Counted from the stretch's first letter, positions 37,792-46,514 are shown. The stretch: 64,000 bases of DNA from Pseudobutyrivibrio ruminis DSM 9787 (GCF_900218035.1 NZ_OBMR01000005.1:186001-250000); one strand, 5' to 3'. Notes: generated by a model from the sequence alone, not told the origin. Program-made: numbers and translations.

Positions 37792-37908
37792 TTATGAGGT
37801 ACTATATTCGATTTCTTCAATCATTTTATTAAAAGCCAGGCGATCCACAGTGGACTTGCCTGACTTTCCTGCATCCTCATACTCTCCTTTGTCATAAATA
37901 TCCCCTTC
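37792..37908 (-). pseudogene. Remnant of a large serine recombinase
   Basis: The minus strand encodes 38 residues between a TAG and a TAA: IYDKGEYEDAGKSGKSTVDR followed by LAFNKMIEEIEY. The YEDAGKSGKS..R.AFNKMIEEI pattern is that of the resolvase domain of large serine recombinases, about residues 60-90. There is no start, no catalytic serine and no zinc or coiled-coil domain. It marks the edge of the accessory island. Confidence 0.65.
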
Positions 37909-37925
37909 CTAAAATAATTCTAGAA

Positions 37926-37985
37926 ACTATTGACACAAGCCATTTTCGTCTTTATTATAATAATCAAGAAATGGGTTTTTTACCG
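37926..37985 (+). repeat. Promoter-like repeated element, copy 1
   Basis: Contains TTGACA (37930-37935) and TATTAT (37953-37958) at 17 bp, followed by AATCAAGAAATGGGTTTTTT. Copy 2 at 39948-40003 has the same boxes, spacing and tail. The predicted transcript would run antisense into the 3' end of the minus-strand gene at 37999. Confidence 0.6.
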
Positions 37986-37998
37986 TACGTGTTAGAAA

Positions 37999-38529
37999 CT
38001 AACAGCCAAGCGGGTTGCTCGTTTCTTTTTTTATGTTTATTATGTCGTATAAATACTTCTTGCCATCTAAATCATGTCTAATTATCAAATTTACATTAAA
38101 GACGTTATACCTTTCCACTTTATTATCAACTCCATATACAGGCAGAGCAAAACAAGAATCATAACGATACCAACCATTAGCTCCATCAATATTATGTTTT
38201 TTCTTTTTATTCTCTGTATGCTTCCCATTTGTTGCTATCTCAATTAACTCTCCTAATCCTTGAGCTGCGTTAGCTTTTGCCTTAGCAACTGCACCTTTCA
38301 AGTTATAGGTATAATCTGAACCAGTATATTCATCGGGTAAATCAGTTCCAATATAAACAACTTCATTAGAGCCAGCTATAGTGTAATTATTTCCAACAAA
38401 TCCTTTTAAATACTCCTTTACATCATCCCAATTCATTGATCGCTTTCCCTTAAAAGCGATATCATTAATCATTACAATATTATTTCCATCTGCATCTTGA
38501 ATCACCGACACATTTACATTATTCTTCAA
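37999..38529 (-). CDS. Accessory protein, paralogue 1, possible polyvalent-type nuclease domain
   Basis: 176 aa, soluble. It shares with the protein at 39986-40546 the segments YIGTDLPDEYTGS, AKAKANA.QG, GWYRYDS.FALPV and YLYDIINIKKETSNPLG. The pattern recalls small nuclease-like domains from phage polyvalent proteins (PBECR type), but I cannot assign it firmly. The C-terminus stops at NPLGC, while its paralogue runs 10 residues further. Nucleotides past its stop still match the paralogue's last codons in another frame. It sits 57 bp after an Xre regulator gene, with a long palindrome between. Confidence 0.7.
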   Translation of the reverse strand: MKNNVNVSVIQDADGNNIVMINDIAFKGKRSMNWDDVKEYLKGFVGNNYTIAGSNEVVYIGTDLPDEYTGSDYTYNLKGAVAKAKANAAQGLGELIEIATNGKHTENKKKKHNIDGANGWYRYDSCFALPVYGVDNKVERYNVFNVNLIIRHDLDGKKYLYDIINIKKETSNPLGC

Positions 38530-38557
38530 TCACTAAAAATCCCTTTCATATTACTTC

Positions 38558-38584
38558 TTTGAGTTCACAAATTGTGACCTCAAA
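38558..38584. promoter_or_regulatory. Operator-like palindrome between regulator and paralogue 1
   Basis: 13-bp arms TTTGAGTTCACAA / TTGTGACCTCAAA around a single base, 12 of 13 matching. No T run follows on either strand, so it is not a terminator. It is a natural binding site for the adjacent Xre regulator; this is inferred. Confidence 0.5.
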
Positions 38585-38586
38585 AA

Positions 38587-38934
38587 TTAAATATCCTCTA
38601 GCTTCGTCAGCTCCCCCAACTTCTTCGCATAGGTCAGCAGTCTCTTTTGCGCGTCCTCATTTAAGCCTTCATATTCCAATAAAAGCTCCTTTTCCTTATA
38701 ATCCACCTTAGTCTCCTTAACCTCAGCTTCATCTATACCTTTACCAGTAAGAAGAGCCTCCGGTGATACTTCTAATACTCTGCATATATCCATTATCTTA
38801 TCAGCAGAAGGAGTATGTCCTTTTGTCTTCCAATCACTGATTGTACTTGGTGCTATACCAGCTGCTTTACCAAATGCATTTTGACTCATACCTCTAGCCT
38901 TAATTAAATAAAAGATTCTTTCTGTAATAGTCAT
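38587..38934 (-). CDS. Xre/cI-type helix-turn-helix regulator
   Basis: 115 aa. The DNA-binding domain is residues about 5-65 (MSQNAFGKAAGIAPSTISDW). The C-terminal half is a charged helix-rich dimerisation region. It lies in line with paralogue 1, separated by a palindrome, the common layout of a repressor controlling an accessory or toxin gene. A decayed copy of its first 50 bases is upstream of paralogue 2. Confidence 0.9.
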   Translation of the reverse strand: MTITERIFYLIKARGMSQNAFGKAAGIAPSTISDWKTKGHTPSADKIMDICRVLEVSPEALLTGKGIDEAEVKETKVDYKEKELLLEYEGLNEDAQKRLLTYAKKLGELTKLEDI

Positions 38935-38962
38935 ATTTCTATCCTCACCTCATCAGTTAATC

Positions 38963-39919
38963 CTAAATCGACTTATCCTCAAGCGGCGTAATATATTTTG
39001 AAAACTCAAAATCCTCAACACCATCTATTAATATTATATTACTGTACTGACTTGGCGAAAGCATTTTTATCATTTCTGTTTGCGATATATAAAAATCAAT
39101 TCCTAAGTGTTGACAATGCATTAAATCCACCCCAACATCTTCAAACTCTTTATTCGAAATAATATACAGAATATTTTCAATACAGCTATAATTACTGTAA
39201 TCTCTACCTGAAATATCATGTCCATAATTTTTTTCAATAAATGAGTCTTCGTACTCATCATAAGTAGGGATGACTAAATCTCCATCTATAACTTTTAACT
39301 CATCAAAAGCATAATCTGAATCATATAAAGCAAAAAAGATTCCGTTTCCGGCTAAAAATGGTTCTACATGCAATCCATGTTCATTTATATGCATATATTG
39401 TATCAGTTTGATTTTGTATTTCTTCAGAACATCATAGTCCACCAAATCATCAATCTTCTTTTTTGTATTCTCCATAGAACTGATTAAATCAGCTTTTCGA
39501 ATCATTGTCGCTTTTTCTTCATTAAGCTCCTCAGGGTACTCCACATCATTTATATATTTTTCTACTGATTCATAACCTGCGTCATATGCTTTACGTTCCA
39601 TGATTCCACCTGCTAGCATAAACTTTAGTGGATAAAAACTTCTAAGAGTTTCCGCTCTGCTTCTCAAAGTATCCACCCTTGTATATTCCAAATGCTTTAT
39701 CCTATTTGAAAGCTCTACGTCACTTAATATAATATTGTTATATTTAGTTTCTTCTACAAGTTTTGGAAGTCCATTCTTTTCAACAATCAACTCTGGAAAT
39801 GCATTTGCAAAACTTTTAAGACTATCATACCCCAATTTTTTAACCACATCCTCGGCTAACAAAAACACCTTATTTTCGACTATTACTCTGGTTTTAAATA
39901 AATATTCTTTTACCATCAT
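38963..39919 (-). CDS. Hypothetical accessory protein
   Basis: 318 aa, not recognised. The N-terminal 60 residues (VENKVFLLAEDVVKKLGYDS) have the look of the N-terminal domain of phage antirepressors, but the match is weak. The middle is helical and charged, and the C-terminal part is acidic with many aromatic residues (YDEYEDSFIEKNYGHD). No signal or membrane helix. GAGGAG precedes tandem ATGs at 39919. It is AT-rich, as is the whole island, consistent with acquired DNA. Confidence 0.7.
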   Translation of the reverse strand: MMVKEYLFKTRVIVENKVFLLAEDVVKKLGYDSLKSFANAFPELIVEKNGLPKLVEETKYNNIILSDVELSNRIKHLEYTRVDTLRSRAETLRSFYPLKFMLAGGIMERKAYDAGYESVEKYINDVEYPEELNEEKATMIRKADLISSMENTKKKIDDLVDYDVLKKYKIKLIQYMHINEHGLHVEPFLAGNGIFFALYDSDYAFDELKVIDGDLVIPTYDEYEDSFIEKNYGHDISGRDYSNYSCIENILYIISNKEFEDVGVDLMHCQHLGIDFYISQTEMIKMLSPSQYSNIILIDGVEDFEFSKYITPLEDKSI

Positions 39920-39947
39920 TATTCTCCTCGCAAAAATTACTTAAAAA

Positions 39948-40003
39948 TCTATTGACACAAACATATTTCAACTTTAATATATGAATCAAGAAATGGGTTT
40001 TTT
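39948..40003 (+). repeat. Promoter-like repeated element, copy 2
   Basis: TTGACA (39952-39957) and TAATAT (39975-39980) at 17 bp, then ATCAAGAAATGGGTTTTTT, which overlaps the last codons and stop of the minus-strand paralogue 2. A transcript would be antisense to that gene. Confidence 0.6.
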
Positions 40004-40546
40004 GTCTGGTAAGCCTTTAAGGCCGAGAGGGTTGCTCGTTTCTTTTTTTATGTCTATAACATCGTACAGATACAGTTTATTATCACTAGCATGTCTTATT
40101 AACATCGATGCATGATACAAATTGTAACGCTCAATTCTTCCATCATCTGCAAAGACTGGAAGCGCAAATCTCGAATCATATCTATACCAACCATATTGTG
40201 CATCTCTTAAATGCTTCTTAGTCGTATTTTCTCTATAAAACTTTCCTGTTGCTATATTTAATAATTCTGGTATTCCTTGCGTAGCATTTGCTTTTGCTTT
40301 AGCATTACCTCCTCTTAAGCTTTCAGTATATTCAGAGCCGGTGTATTCGTCTGGCAAATCCGTACCTATGTATACATAATCATCAGTATTTGATATTTCA
40401 TATATATCTCCAACATATCCATATAAGTACTCTTTGACCTCCTTCCAATCGACTTTCCTTTTTCCTTTAAACTGAATATCATTAATTAATACAATATCAT
40501 TTCCTTTAGAATCCTTAACAACTGATACATTTCTGTTATTATCCAA
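39986..40546 (-). CDS. Accessory protein, paralogue 2, possible polyvalent-type nuclease domain
   Basis: 186 aa, clearly homologous along its whole length to the protein at 37999-38529 (for example YIGTDLPDEYTGS and GWYRYDSRFALPV), with a longer C-terminus (LKGLPDKKPIS). It may represent the full-length form. Function is not identified; weak resemblance to phage polyvalent nuclease domains. Upstream is a decayed start of a second Xre gene, so this copy has lost its linked regulator. Confidence 0.7.
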   Translation of the reverse strand: MDNNRNVSVVKDSKGNDIVLINDIQFKGKRKVDWKEVKEYLYGYVGDIYEISNTDDYVYIGTDLPDEYTGSEYTESLRGGNAKAKANATQGIPELLNIATGKFYRENTTKKHLRDAQYGWYRYDSRFALPVFADDGRIERYNLYHASMLIRHASDNKLYLYDVIDIKKETSNPLGLKGLPDKKPIS

Positions 40547-40580
40547 TTAAAATAATTCCTTTCATTATTTCCTCGTTTTG

Positions 40581-40630
40581 TTTCATTCCTCTAACCTTTA
40601 TTAAATAAAAATTTCTTTCTTAAAATTCAT
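40581..40630 (-). pseudogene. Decayed 5' end of a second Xre regulator gene
   Basis: Matches 38897-38933 at 32 of 37 positions but has small shifts that break the frame almost at once. The rest of the gene is missing. It shows that a regulator-plus-effector unit was duplicated and one regulator lost. Confidence 0.65.
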
Positions 40631-40633
40631 TTC

Positions 40634-40688
40634 AAAATCGTCTTTATAATAATCTTTACCAATTCTATTAACATAAGCCTTTTTCCGG
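40634..40688 (+). repeat. Degenerate pieces of the promoter-like repeated element
   Basis: ATCGTCTTTATAATAATC (40637-40654) resembles the -10 side of copy 1, and CTATTAACATAAGCCTTTTT (40665-40684) resembles its -35 side, in swapped order. After it, two close copies of ACGTATATA..ATCATT occur (40693-40731). Confidence 0.45.
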
Positions 40689-40751
40689 TAAAACGTATAT
40701 AATCATTACGCTATCACGTATATATTATCATTAAAATTCTCCTTCTTCAAT

Positions 40752-40783
40752 CAAAAAAGCTCCGGCACTTTCACCGAAGCTTA
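40752..40783 (-). terminator. Terminator of the acyltransferase gene
   Basis: On the minus strand AAGCTTCGG and CCGGAGCTT pair with one G-U, followed by TTTTTTG. Confidence 0.75.
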
Positions 40784-40791
40784 AACGTACA

Positions 40792-41868
40792 TTATTCTTT
40801 CTTCTCCTTTTTTATTCCCAGAACACACCACCTTATGAAAGGTATGCGGCTCATGATTTCATACAGAAGGTAGGAGCCTGCGAATGCTGCTATTGCAACC
40901 AACAGGTATACGATGACAGGGGCAAGGAACGGACATAACGTATGCAGATACCATCCGCTGACCGCTATCATCAGATAATGGAATACGTAGAGGCCCCATG
41001 ATTTTCGGCACATCCACTTCGAGAAAGCATTCGTGAAATTTCCCCATTTTTTCATGAAGGCAAGGATACCGAGAGTTCCAAACCATGCGTATACATTGCA
41101 CATGATTGTGTCCAGAACTACGTGATCCGGATAAGGCTGACCTTTATATAAAATCACAAAGGCTATGCAGGATGCGAGGGCAAGGACGCTCAATAACAGC
41201 CAGTTTTTGCCAAGTCGATTCATCACGACCTCATGGGACAGTACAAAGTAGCCGATCAAAAAACCCAGTCCGTAGATACCGAATCTGTACACCACAATTA
41301 TCGGTGTGTTAAGTATCTGCGCTGCTCCGTATACGGGTATAACAAGAAGTATAAGTATCAAAAGATTGGCTTTGCCGCAGACATTATAGAATCTGTCTTT
41401 TTCAATCCTTCTGATCAGTACCAGCATCAGGCTAAAGAGCCATAGCATCTGTATGTACCACAGAGGCCCTGAGCCGCTGACTGCCATTATGAGGAAAAGG
41501 ATTGGCCCCGGTACATTGCCCATGGAATCAAATGCACCAGACATCAGCATGTTGTAATAGCCAAGAACCCAGCCAAAAACCAGAAGACCGATTGTTGATG
41601 GCACAAGATATTTTCTCGTCCTTACTCTGATGAATTCCTTTTCTGTTCGTTTAGTTAGTTCATAGCGGGCTGACATGCCGGATACCACAAACAGAAGTAA
41701 CATGAACCAAGGATATACAATGTACTGATATGTATCCTGGGGCTGATGCTCACTGAATGGACCGATGATTCCATGTTGTATTACACCGTTGAATATGTAG
41801 ATTACATGATAGATGACAACCAGCACTACTGTTATCCAGCGAATATTATCCAAGTACACCTTCCTCAT
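40792..41868 (-). CDS. Acyltransferase-3 family membrane protein
   Basis: Integral membrane acyltransferase with about ten hydrophobic segments in 358 aa. The N-terminal YLDNIRWITVVLVVIYHVIY carries the conserved histidine of the family (OafA-like), and RYELTKRTEKEFIRVRTRKY precedes the second conserved part. Such proteins acetylate or succinylate cell-surface sugars. The ATG at 41868 has AAAGGAGGT seven bases upstream. Its base composition appears less AT-rich than the neighbouring island, which may indicate separate acquisition. Substrate unknown. Confidence 0.88.
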   Translation of the reverse strand: MRKVYLDNIRWITVVLVVIYHVIYIFNGVIQHGIIGPFSEHQPQDTYQYIVYPWFMLLLFVVSGMSARYELTKRTEKEFIRVRTRKYLVPSTIGLLVFGWVLGYYNMLMSGAFDSMGNVPGPILFLIMAVSGSGPLWYIQMLWLFSLMLVLIRRIEKDRFYNVCGKANLLILILLVIPVYGAAQILNTPIIVVYRFGIYGLGFLIGYFVLSHEVVMNRLGKNWLLLSVLALASCIAFVILYKGQPYPDHVVLDTIMCNVYAWFGTLGILAFMKKWGNFTNAFSKWMCRKSWGLYVFHYLMIAVSGWYLHTLCPFLAPVIVYLLVAIAAFAGSYLLYEIMSRIPFIRWCVLGIKKEKKE

Positions 41869-41914
41869 ATTTCTACCTCCTTTGTCAAATATTTTAGCAC
41901 TTTTTCTCAATCAT

Positions 41915-41954
41915 AAAAAAGTAAGCTCCACCTGTCTACCAAGCGAAGCTTACA
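41915..41954 (-). terminator. Terminator of the pcrA-rlmD operon
   Basis: Arms GTAAGCT (41921-41927) and AGCTTAC (41947-41953) enclose a loop. On the minus strand six T follow. Confidence 0.75.
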
Positions 41955-42019
41955 TATTTTGCTATTTTTTGTTAAATTTGGTTGCGAGCGCATAGTTTTA
42001 TATGATCATCTGGTTTTTA

Positions 42020-43405
42020 CTAGGACAGAAGAACAACCGTCTCTACATGATAAGTTCCTGGGAACATATCAACGCAGGCAAGACGTGTTACTTTGTATCC
42101 GCGGGTCAAGAATACCTCAAGGTCACGAGCAAGACTTGTAGGCTTGCATGAGATGTAGACTAGTGAATCTACACCATAGTCGATGATTTTATCGAGAGCC
42201 TTTGGATGGATACCATCACGAGGTGGATCCAGGATGATGTAGTCTGGCTTTTCTATGATGTCATCAAGAACCTTCAGTACATCGCCTGCTATAAAATCGC
42301 AGTTTTCAAGGCCATTGAGCTTGGCGTTTTCCTTTGCAGCCTCAACTGCCTCTGCGATGATTTCTACTCCAGTTACATGCTTAGCTGCAGGTGCGATAAC
42401 CTGAGCGATGGTGCCTGTACCTGAATACAGATCATAAACCTCTGCTCCATCAGCGCCTGTAGATATAAAATCACGAGCTGTGCTGTAAAGCACCTCTGCT
42501 CCCAGGGAATTTGTCTGGAAGAATGAAAATGGTGTGATGGTAAATGAAAGTCCAAGTAACTCCTCCTTAAACCAGCTCTGGCCGTAAAGGATTTCTGTGC
42601 CTTCATCTGCAACTACATCTGCTTCTCTATCATTCTTTGTGTGAAGGATTCCAGCGATTTTGCCGTCCCACTCAGTGCAACTTACAAGAGCGTCCTTCCA
42701 GCCTGCTAAAAGGGCAATCTCATAAAGAGATGATATCTGTGTGCTTGTAACTAAGTCTATGAGGATTTCGCCTGTTTTGGCTGCCTTACGGACAAGCAAA
42801 TGGCGAAGATAACCCTCATGTGTATTCTTGCGATAATATGGCTGCTCAGCCTTTGTAAAATACTCAAGAGTCATTGTAAGGACGCGACGCATATCAGCAT
42901 CGATAATCTGACATCCATCTACTGTGACAACATCATAGAAGCTGCCTTTTTTATGCATACCAAGGGTAAGTGGACCATCCTTCACTTCATCGCCGAAGGA
43001 AAATTCCATTTTGTTGCGGTATTCAAACTGCTTTGGGCTGGATTTGATGCCTTCGTAAGTGGCTGTCCAAACATCCTCGCCAATAACAGGTGCCATCAAA
43101 TCGTGAATCATGCCCTCTTTAATTGAAAGCTGATTTTCATATGAAAGTGACTGATAGGTACAGCCGCCACACTTGCCAAAGTGAACACATGCTGGTGTGT
43201 CCATTTCGAGTGGTGATGGCGCATCCACTGAAAGAAGATTTCCCTGTGCCTTTTCCTTTGAGGATTTCTTTACACGAACCGACACCGTCTGGCCAGGCAA
43301 CACGCCCTTCACTCTGAGCTTGTCACCTTCTGCAGTCTCCATTATTCCTTTGTTTGGAAAAGATACTTTTACAACCTTTCCCTGTACTATTTCTCCACGT
43401 TTCAT
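42020..43405 (-). CDS. rlmD: 23S rRNA (uracil-5-)-methyltransferase, RlmD/RumA type
   Basis: SAM-dependent RNA m5U methyltransferase of 461 aa. An N-terminal TRAM domain is followed by iron-sulfur cysteines in CVHFGKCGGC, and the SAM motif VYDLYSGTGTIAQ. The catalytic cysteine is in YISCKPTSLARDL. In Bacilli the related RlmCD enzyme methylates two 23S positions, so the target here (U747, U1939 or both) is not certain. The start overlaps the pcrA stop by four bases (ATGA). Confidence 0.92.
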   Translation of the reverse strand: MKRGEIVQGKVVKVSFPNKGIMETAEGDKLRVKGVLPGQTVSVRVKKSSKEKAQGNLLSVDAPSPLEMDTPACVHFGKCGGCTYQSLSYENQLSIKEGMIHDLMAPVIGEDVWTATYEGIKSSPKQFEYRNKMEFSFGDEVKDGPLTLGMHKKGSFYDVVTVDGCQIIDADMRRVLTMTLEYFTKAEQPYYRKNTHEGYLRHLLVRKAAKTGEILIDLVTSTQISSLYEIALLAGWKDALVSCTEWDGKIAGILHTKNDREADVVADEGTEILYGQSWFKEELLGLSFTITPFSFFQTNSLGAEVLYSTARDFISTGADGAEVYDLYSGTGTIAQVIAPAAKHVTGVEIIAEAVEAAKENAKLNGLENCDFIAGDVLKVLDDIIEKPDYIILDPPRDGIHPKALDKIIDYGVDSLVYISCKPTSLARDLEVFLTRGYKVTRLACVDMFPGTYHVETVVLLS

Positions 43406-45723
43406 ACTTTCTTTAATTTTGCAAAGGATGCAAACATTTTCTTGGTGCCTACGCCATCGAAGTCGACTGTAACCTCGTAGTCACGGCCTTCATCGATGAT
43501 ATCCTTTACTGTACCTTCCTTAAATTTGATATGGCTTACTCTATCGCCTATGCCATAATCCAATGTAGTCTTTTCGATTTTAGTGCCATTTTTATTGGCA
43601 ACAGCTGTGGTAGAGCTTCCTACCGTATATACGTTAGAACTGTATGTATTTCTAACTGATTCGTTTCTAGCGCCATAGCTTGTAGCTATAGTAGGTCCCT
43701 TGCCTGTAGGACGCTGATATACTGAATACTCTCCAATTGGAGTACTAGAGTAGTCGTCCATTGGCTTTGGCTCCCACAGATTGCCCTTAACAAGTTCATC
43801 AGGAATTTCCTTAACGAATCTGGAAATCTTATGGAACTGGGTCTCGCCGCGAATCATACGCATGCGCGCACTTGTCATTGTAAGGTGTTCCTTGGCACGT
43901 GTGATACCAACGTATGCCAAACGTCGCTCTTCCTCAAGCTCTGAATCTGCACCACCGCCATCAAATATAGCTGCTTGCCCTGGGAATAATCCATCCTCCA
44001 TGCCAGCCATATATACGTATGGGAACTCCAATCCCTTTGCTCCATGAAGAGTCATAAGTACAACGTAGTTGTCACTCTCCTCGTAGCTATCTATATCTGC
44101 AACAAGTGCAACATCCTCCAAGAATCCAGAAAGTGAAGGCTCCTCACCATCATCCCTAGCATCCTTTTCGTAGGCAAACGCCTTTGTAAGTAACTCATCG
44201 ATATTTTCAATACGAGCCTTTGCCTCGTCTGTGCCCTCCGCCTTAAGCTCTGCAACATAGTCTGTCTGATCAAGGATTTCCTCTACCAATGCAGATACTG
44301 ACTCCTCAACAGCGATTCTTTTAAGCTTTTCAATAAGGTCTGTGAAGCCCTTTATTTTGCTGGCAGCTTTTCCAATAGATGGAATATCGTTTGCATGTAA
44401 AAGTGCTTCGTAGAAATTCAAACCATGCTCCCTAGCATAGTCTGAAACCTTTGTGATAGTGGTAGCTCCAATTCCTCGTTTTGGAATATTGATAATACGC
44501 TGAACTGCAATATCGTCATTACCATTATCTACTGTCTTTAAATAGGCAAGAACATCCTTGATTTCCTTACGGCTGTAGAAATTTACACCACCAACGATTT
44601 TGTATGGGATGCCCTCGTAAATCATTTTTTCTTCTATAAGACGTGACTGGGCATTGGTACGATAAAGCACGGCACAATCACGATAATCAGCCTCACCTCT
44701 GCGTACAACTGAGCCAATATTGCTAGCGATGTAGCTGGCTTCCTCGTATGCACTATCAAACTGCTGGAACTGGATTTTGTCTCCATCCTCAGCCTCTGTC
44801 CAGAGAGCCTTTTCCTTTCGGCCTTCATTATTAGCAATGACCGCATTAGCAGCATTCAAAATATTTCCAGTGCTTCGATAGTTTTGCTCAAGCTTGATAA
44901 CATGAGCGCTTGGGAAGTGCTGCTCAAAGTTCAAAATATTGTAAATATCTGCACCACGGAACTTGTAGATAGACTGGTCGTCATCACCAACTACACAAAG
45001 ATTCTGCTGGCCGCCGATAAGAAGACGGACCAACTCGAACTGAGCTGCATTGGTATCCTGATACTCGTCAACCATGATGTATTTGAATTTGTCATTATAA
45101 TATGCACGAACATCCCCATCCAAACGGAGAAGCTCTACTGTCTTCATGATCAAATCGTCGAAATCGAATGCATTGTTTTGACGAAGACGAGCCTGATACT
45201 CACGATAAACTGTGGCCTGACGAGACATATTGAAATCTCCCATGGCGCGGTTAGTGAATTCCTCTGGACTGATGAGCTTGTTTTTAGCATCAGAAATGAC
45301 ATTTAAAAATGTGCGTTCCTTAAACTGCTTTGTATCAATCTGGAGATACTTGCATACTTCCTTCATCAAAGTCTTGCAATCGTCTGTATCGTAAATGGTG
45401 AAATTGCTAGTGTATCCCTGACCAAGATTCTCGCAAAACCTGCGGAGAATACGAACACAGCTGGCATGGAAAGTGGCAACCCACACACCGTCTGAACCGA
45501 AGCCAACGATATTATCAATACGCTCCCTCATTTCCCTGGCAGCTTTGTTAGTGAAGGTGATCGCCATGATATTGTATGGCATCACACCCTGCTCTATTAA
45601 ATAAGCAACGCGGTGTGTAAGCACTCTTGTCTTGCCTGAACCAGCGCCAGCCAAAATAAGAACAGGGCCATTGATAGTCTCAACGCCCTCACGCTGCTTG
45701 TCGTTTAACATACTTAAATCCAT
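43402..45723 (-). CDS. pcrA: ATP-dependent DNA helicase PcrA/UvrD
   Basis: Superfamily 1A helicase, 773 aa, acting in repair and in clearing DNA-bound proteins. Motif I is AGAGSGKT, motif II is VDEYQDTN, motif III is VVGDDDQSIYKFRGA, motif IV is LEQNYRST, motif V is TLHGAKGLEFP and motif VI is LAYVGITRAK. The C-terminal 50 residues form the usual Tudor-like tail (DYGIGDRVSHIKFKEGTV). It is first of a two-gene operon with rlmD. Confidence 0.96.
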   Translation of the reverse strand: MDLSMLNDKQREGVETINGPVLILAGAGSGKTRVLTHRVAYLIEQGVMPYNIMAITFTNKAAREMRERIDNIVGFGSDGVWVATFHASCVRILRRFCENLGQGYTSNFTIYDTDDCKTLMKEVCKYLQIDTKQFKERTFLNVISDAKNKLISPEEFTNRAMGDFNMSRQATVYREYQARLRQNNAFDFDDLIMKTVELLRLDGDVRAYYNDKFKYIMVDEYQDTNAAQFELVRLLIGGQQNLCVVGDDDQSIYKFRGADIYNILNFEQHFPSAHVIKLEQNYRSTGNILNAANAVIANNEGRKEKALWTEAEDGDKIQFQQFDSAYEEASYIASNIGSVVRRGEADYRDCAVLYRTNAQSRLIEEKMIYEGIPYKIVGGVNFYSRKEIKDVLAYLKTVDNGNDDIAVQRIINIPKRGIGATTITKVSDYAREHGLNFYEALLHANDIPSIGKAASKIKGFTDLIEKLKRIAVEESVSALVEEILDQTDYVAELKAEGTDEAKARIENIDELLTKAFAYEKDARDDGEEPSLSGFLEDVALVADIDSYEESDNYVVLMTLHGAKGLEFPYVYMAGMEDGLFPGQAAIFDGGGADSELEEERRLAYVGITRAKEHLTMTSARMRMIRGETQFHKISRFVKEIPDELVKGNLWEPKPMDDYSSTPIGEYSVYQRPTGKGPTIATSYGARNESVRNTYSSNVYTVGSSTTAVANKNGTKIEKTTLDYGIGDRVSHIKFKEGTVKDIIDEGRDYEVTVDFDGVGTKKMFASFAKLKKV

Positions 45724-45818
45724 AACATAAAATATCCTTTATTGCATGATATATTTCGAAAATTTGTTCTGATTTATTCTATCACATCAGAACTATTCTA
45801 GCTATAAAATCCCAAAGA

Positions 45819-46445
45819 TTACATTGGATTTTCTTGAGAACTTTCTTCCTTTGTCTGTGGCTTGTCCTCTCTTTGAGCCAAGTACTGCTCTATCATCATC
45901 TTCTTAACAAACACATCAAAAGCAAGCTCACAAATGAAAGTGAACTCCTGTAATTCTGCGCGAGATTCCTCATCCTGATCTGCAAAGGCCTGTTTACTAA
46001 TGTTGTATTTGCGGATAATATCCTTTGTAACATCGGAAGCAACCTTGCTTTCGTAGCCTACCATAGCTGAATAAATATCGTAGAAACCAAGCCCTTCCTT
46101 TGAGCCAAAATAGCGAGTGTTGATAGGGTCCAGGATGTTCTTAATCTCCTTCATAGATAGAAAGTTTTTAAGATAATAAATGAAAATCAGATTCAGCATG
46201 TGATCCCTTGAATACTTCTTTTTCTCAGGCGAAGGCAAAATCTGATTCTTGGTATAGTTGTTAATCATGGTTTTAGTCATAGCTTTGTCTTCTGTTGCCT
46301 CGCGAACAGTACCAAGCTCCTGATCCAGGAAAGTAAGCACCTGATCCATGTATAAATCTATATTAGGTATATCCTCTGGATGAACATAATCGATTTCTGC
46401 CAGCTGATGTAATATTTCGTTAAGTCTTTTTCTAGAATTGTCCAT
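45819..46445 (-). CDS. DUF1836 family protein
   Basis: Belongs to a Firmicutes family with a MerR-like helix-turn-helix core. The N-terminal part includes IDYVHPEDIPNIDLYMDQV, and TKTMINNYTKNQILPSPEKK followed by YSRDHMLNLIFIYYLK is the diagnostic core. It is probably a transcriptional regulator, but no target is known. The ATG at 46445 has AGGAG eight bases upstream; a GTG/ATG pair further up has no ribosome site. The C-terminal tail is Gln/Glu-rich. Length 208 aa. Confidence 0.85.
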   Translation of the reverse strand: MDNSRKRLNEILHQLAEIDYVHPEDIPNIDLYMDQVLTFLDQELGTVREATEDKAMTKTMINNYTKNQILPSPEKKKYSRDHMLNLIFIYYLKNFLSMKEIKNILDPINTRYFGSKEGLGFYDIYSAMVGYESKVASDVTKDIIRKYNISKQAFADQDEESRAELQEFTFICELAFDVFVKKMMIEQYLAQREDKPQTKEESSQENPM

Positions 46446-46514
46446 TTCCAATACTCCTATATTTTTCATCACATAGTTTCAAAAACTACATAATATAATA
46501 CCATAGTTGCAACA

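Noticed and set aside
40686-40731. Attachment site of the accessory island
   Set aside because: The short direct repeats (ACGTATATA..ATCATT) are adjacent to each other, not at both ends of the island.
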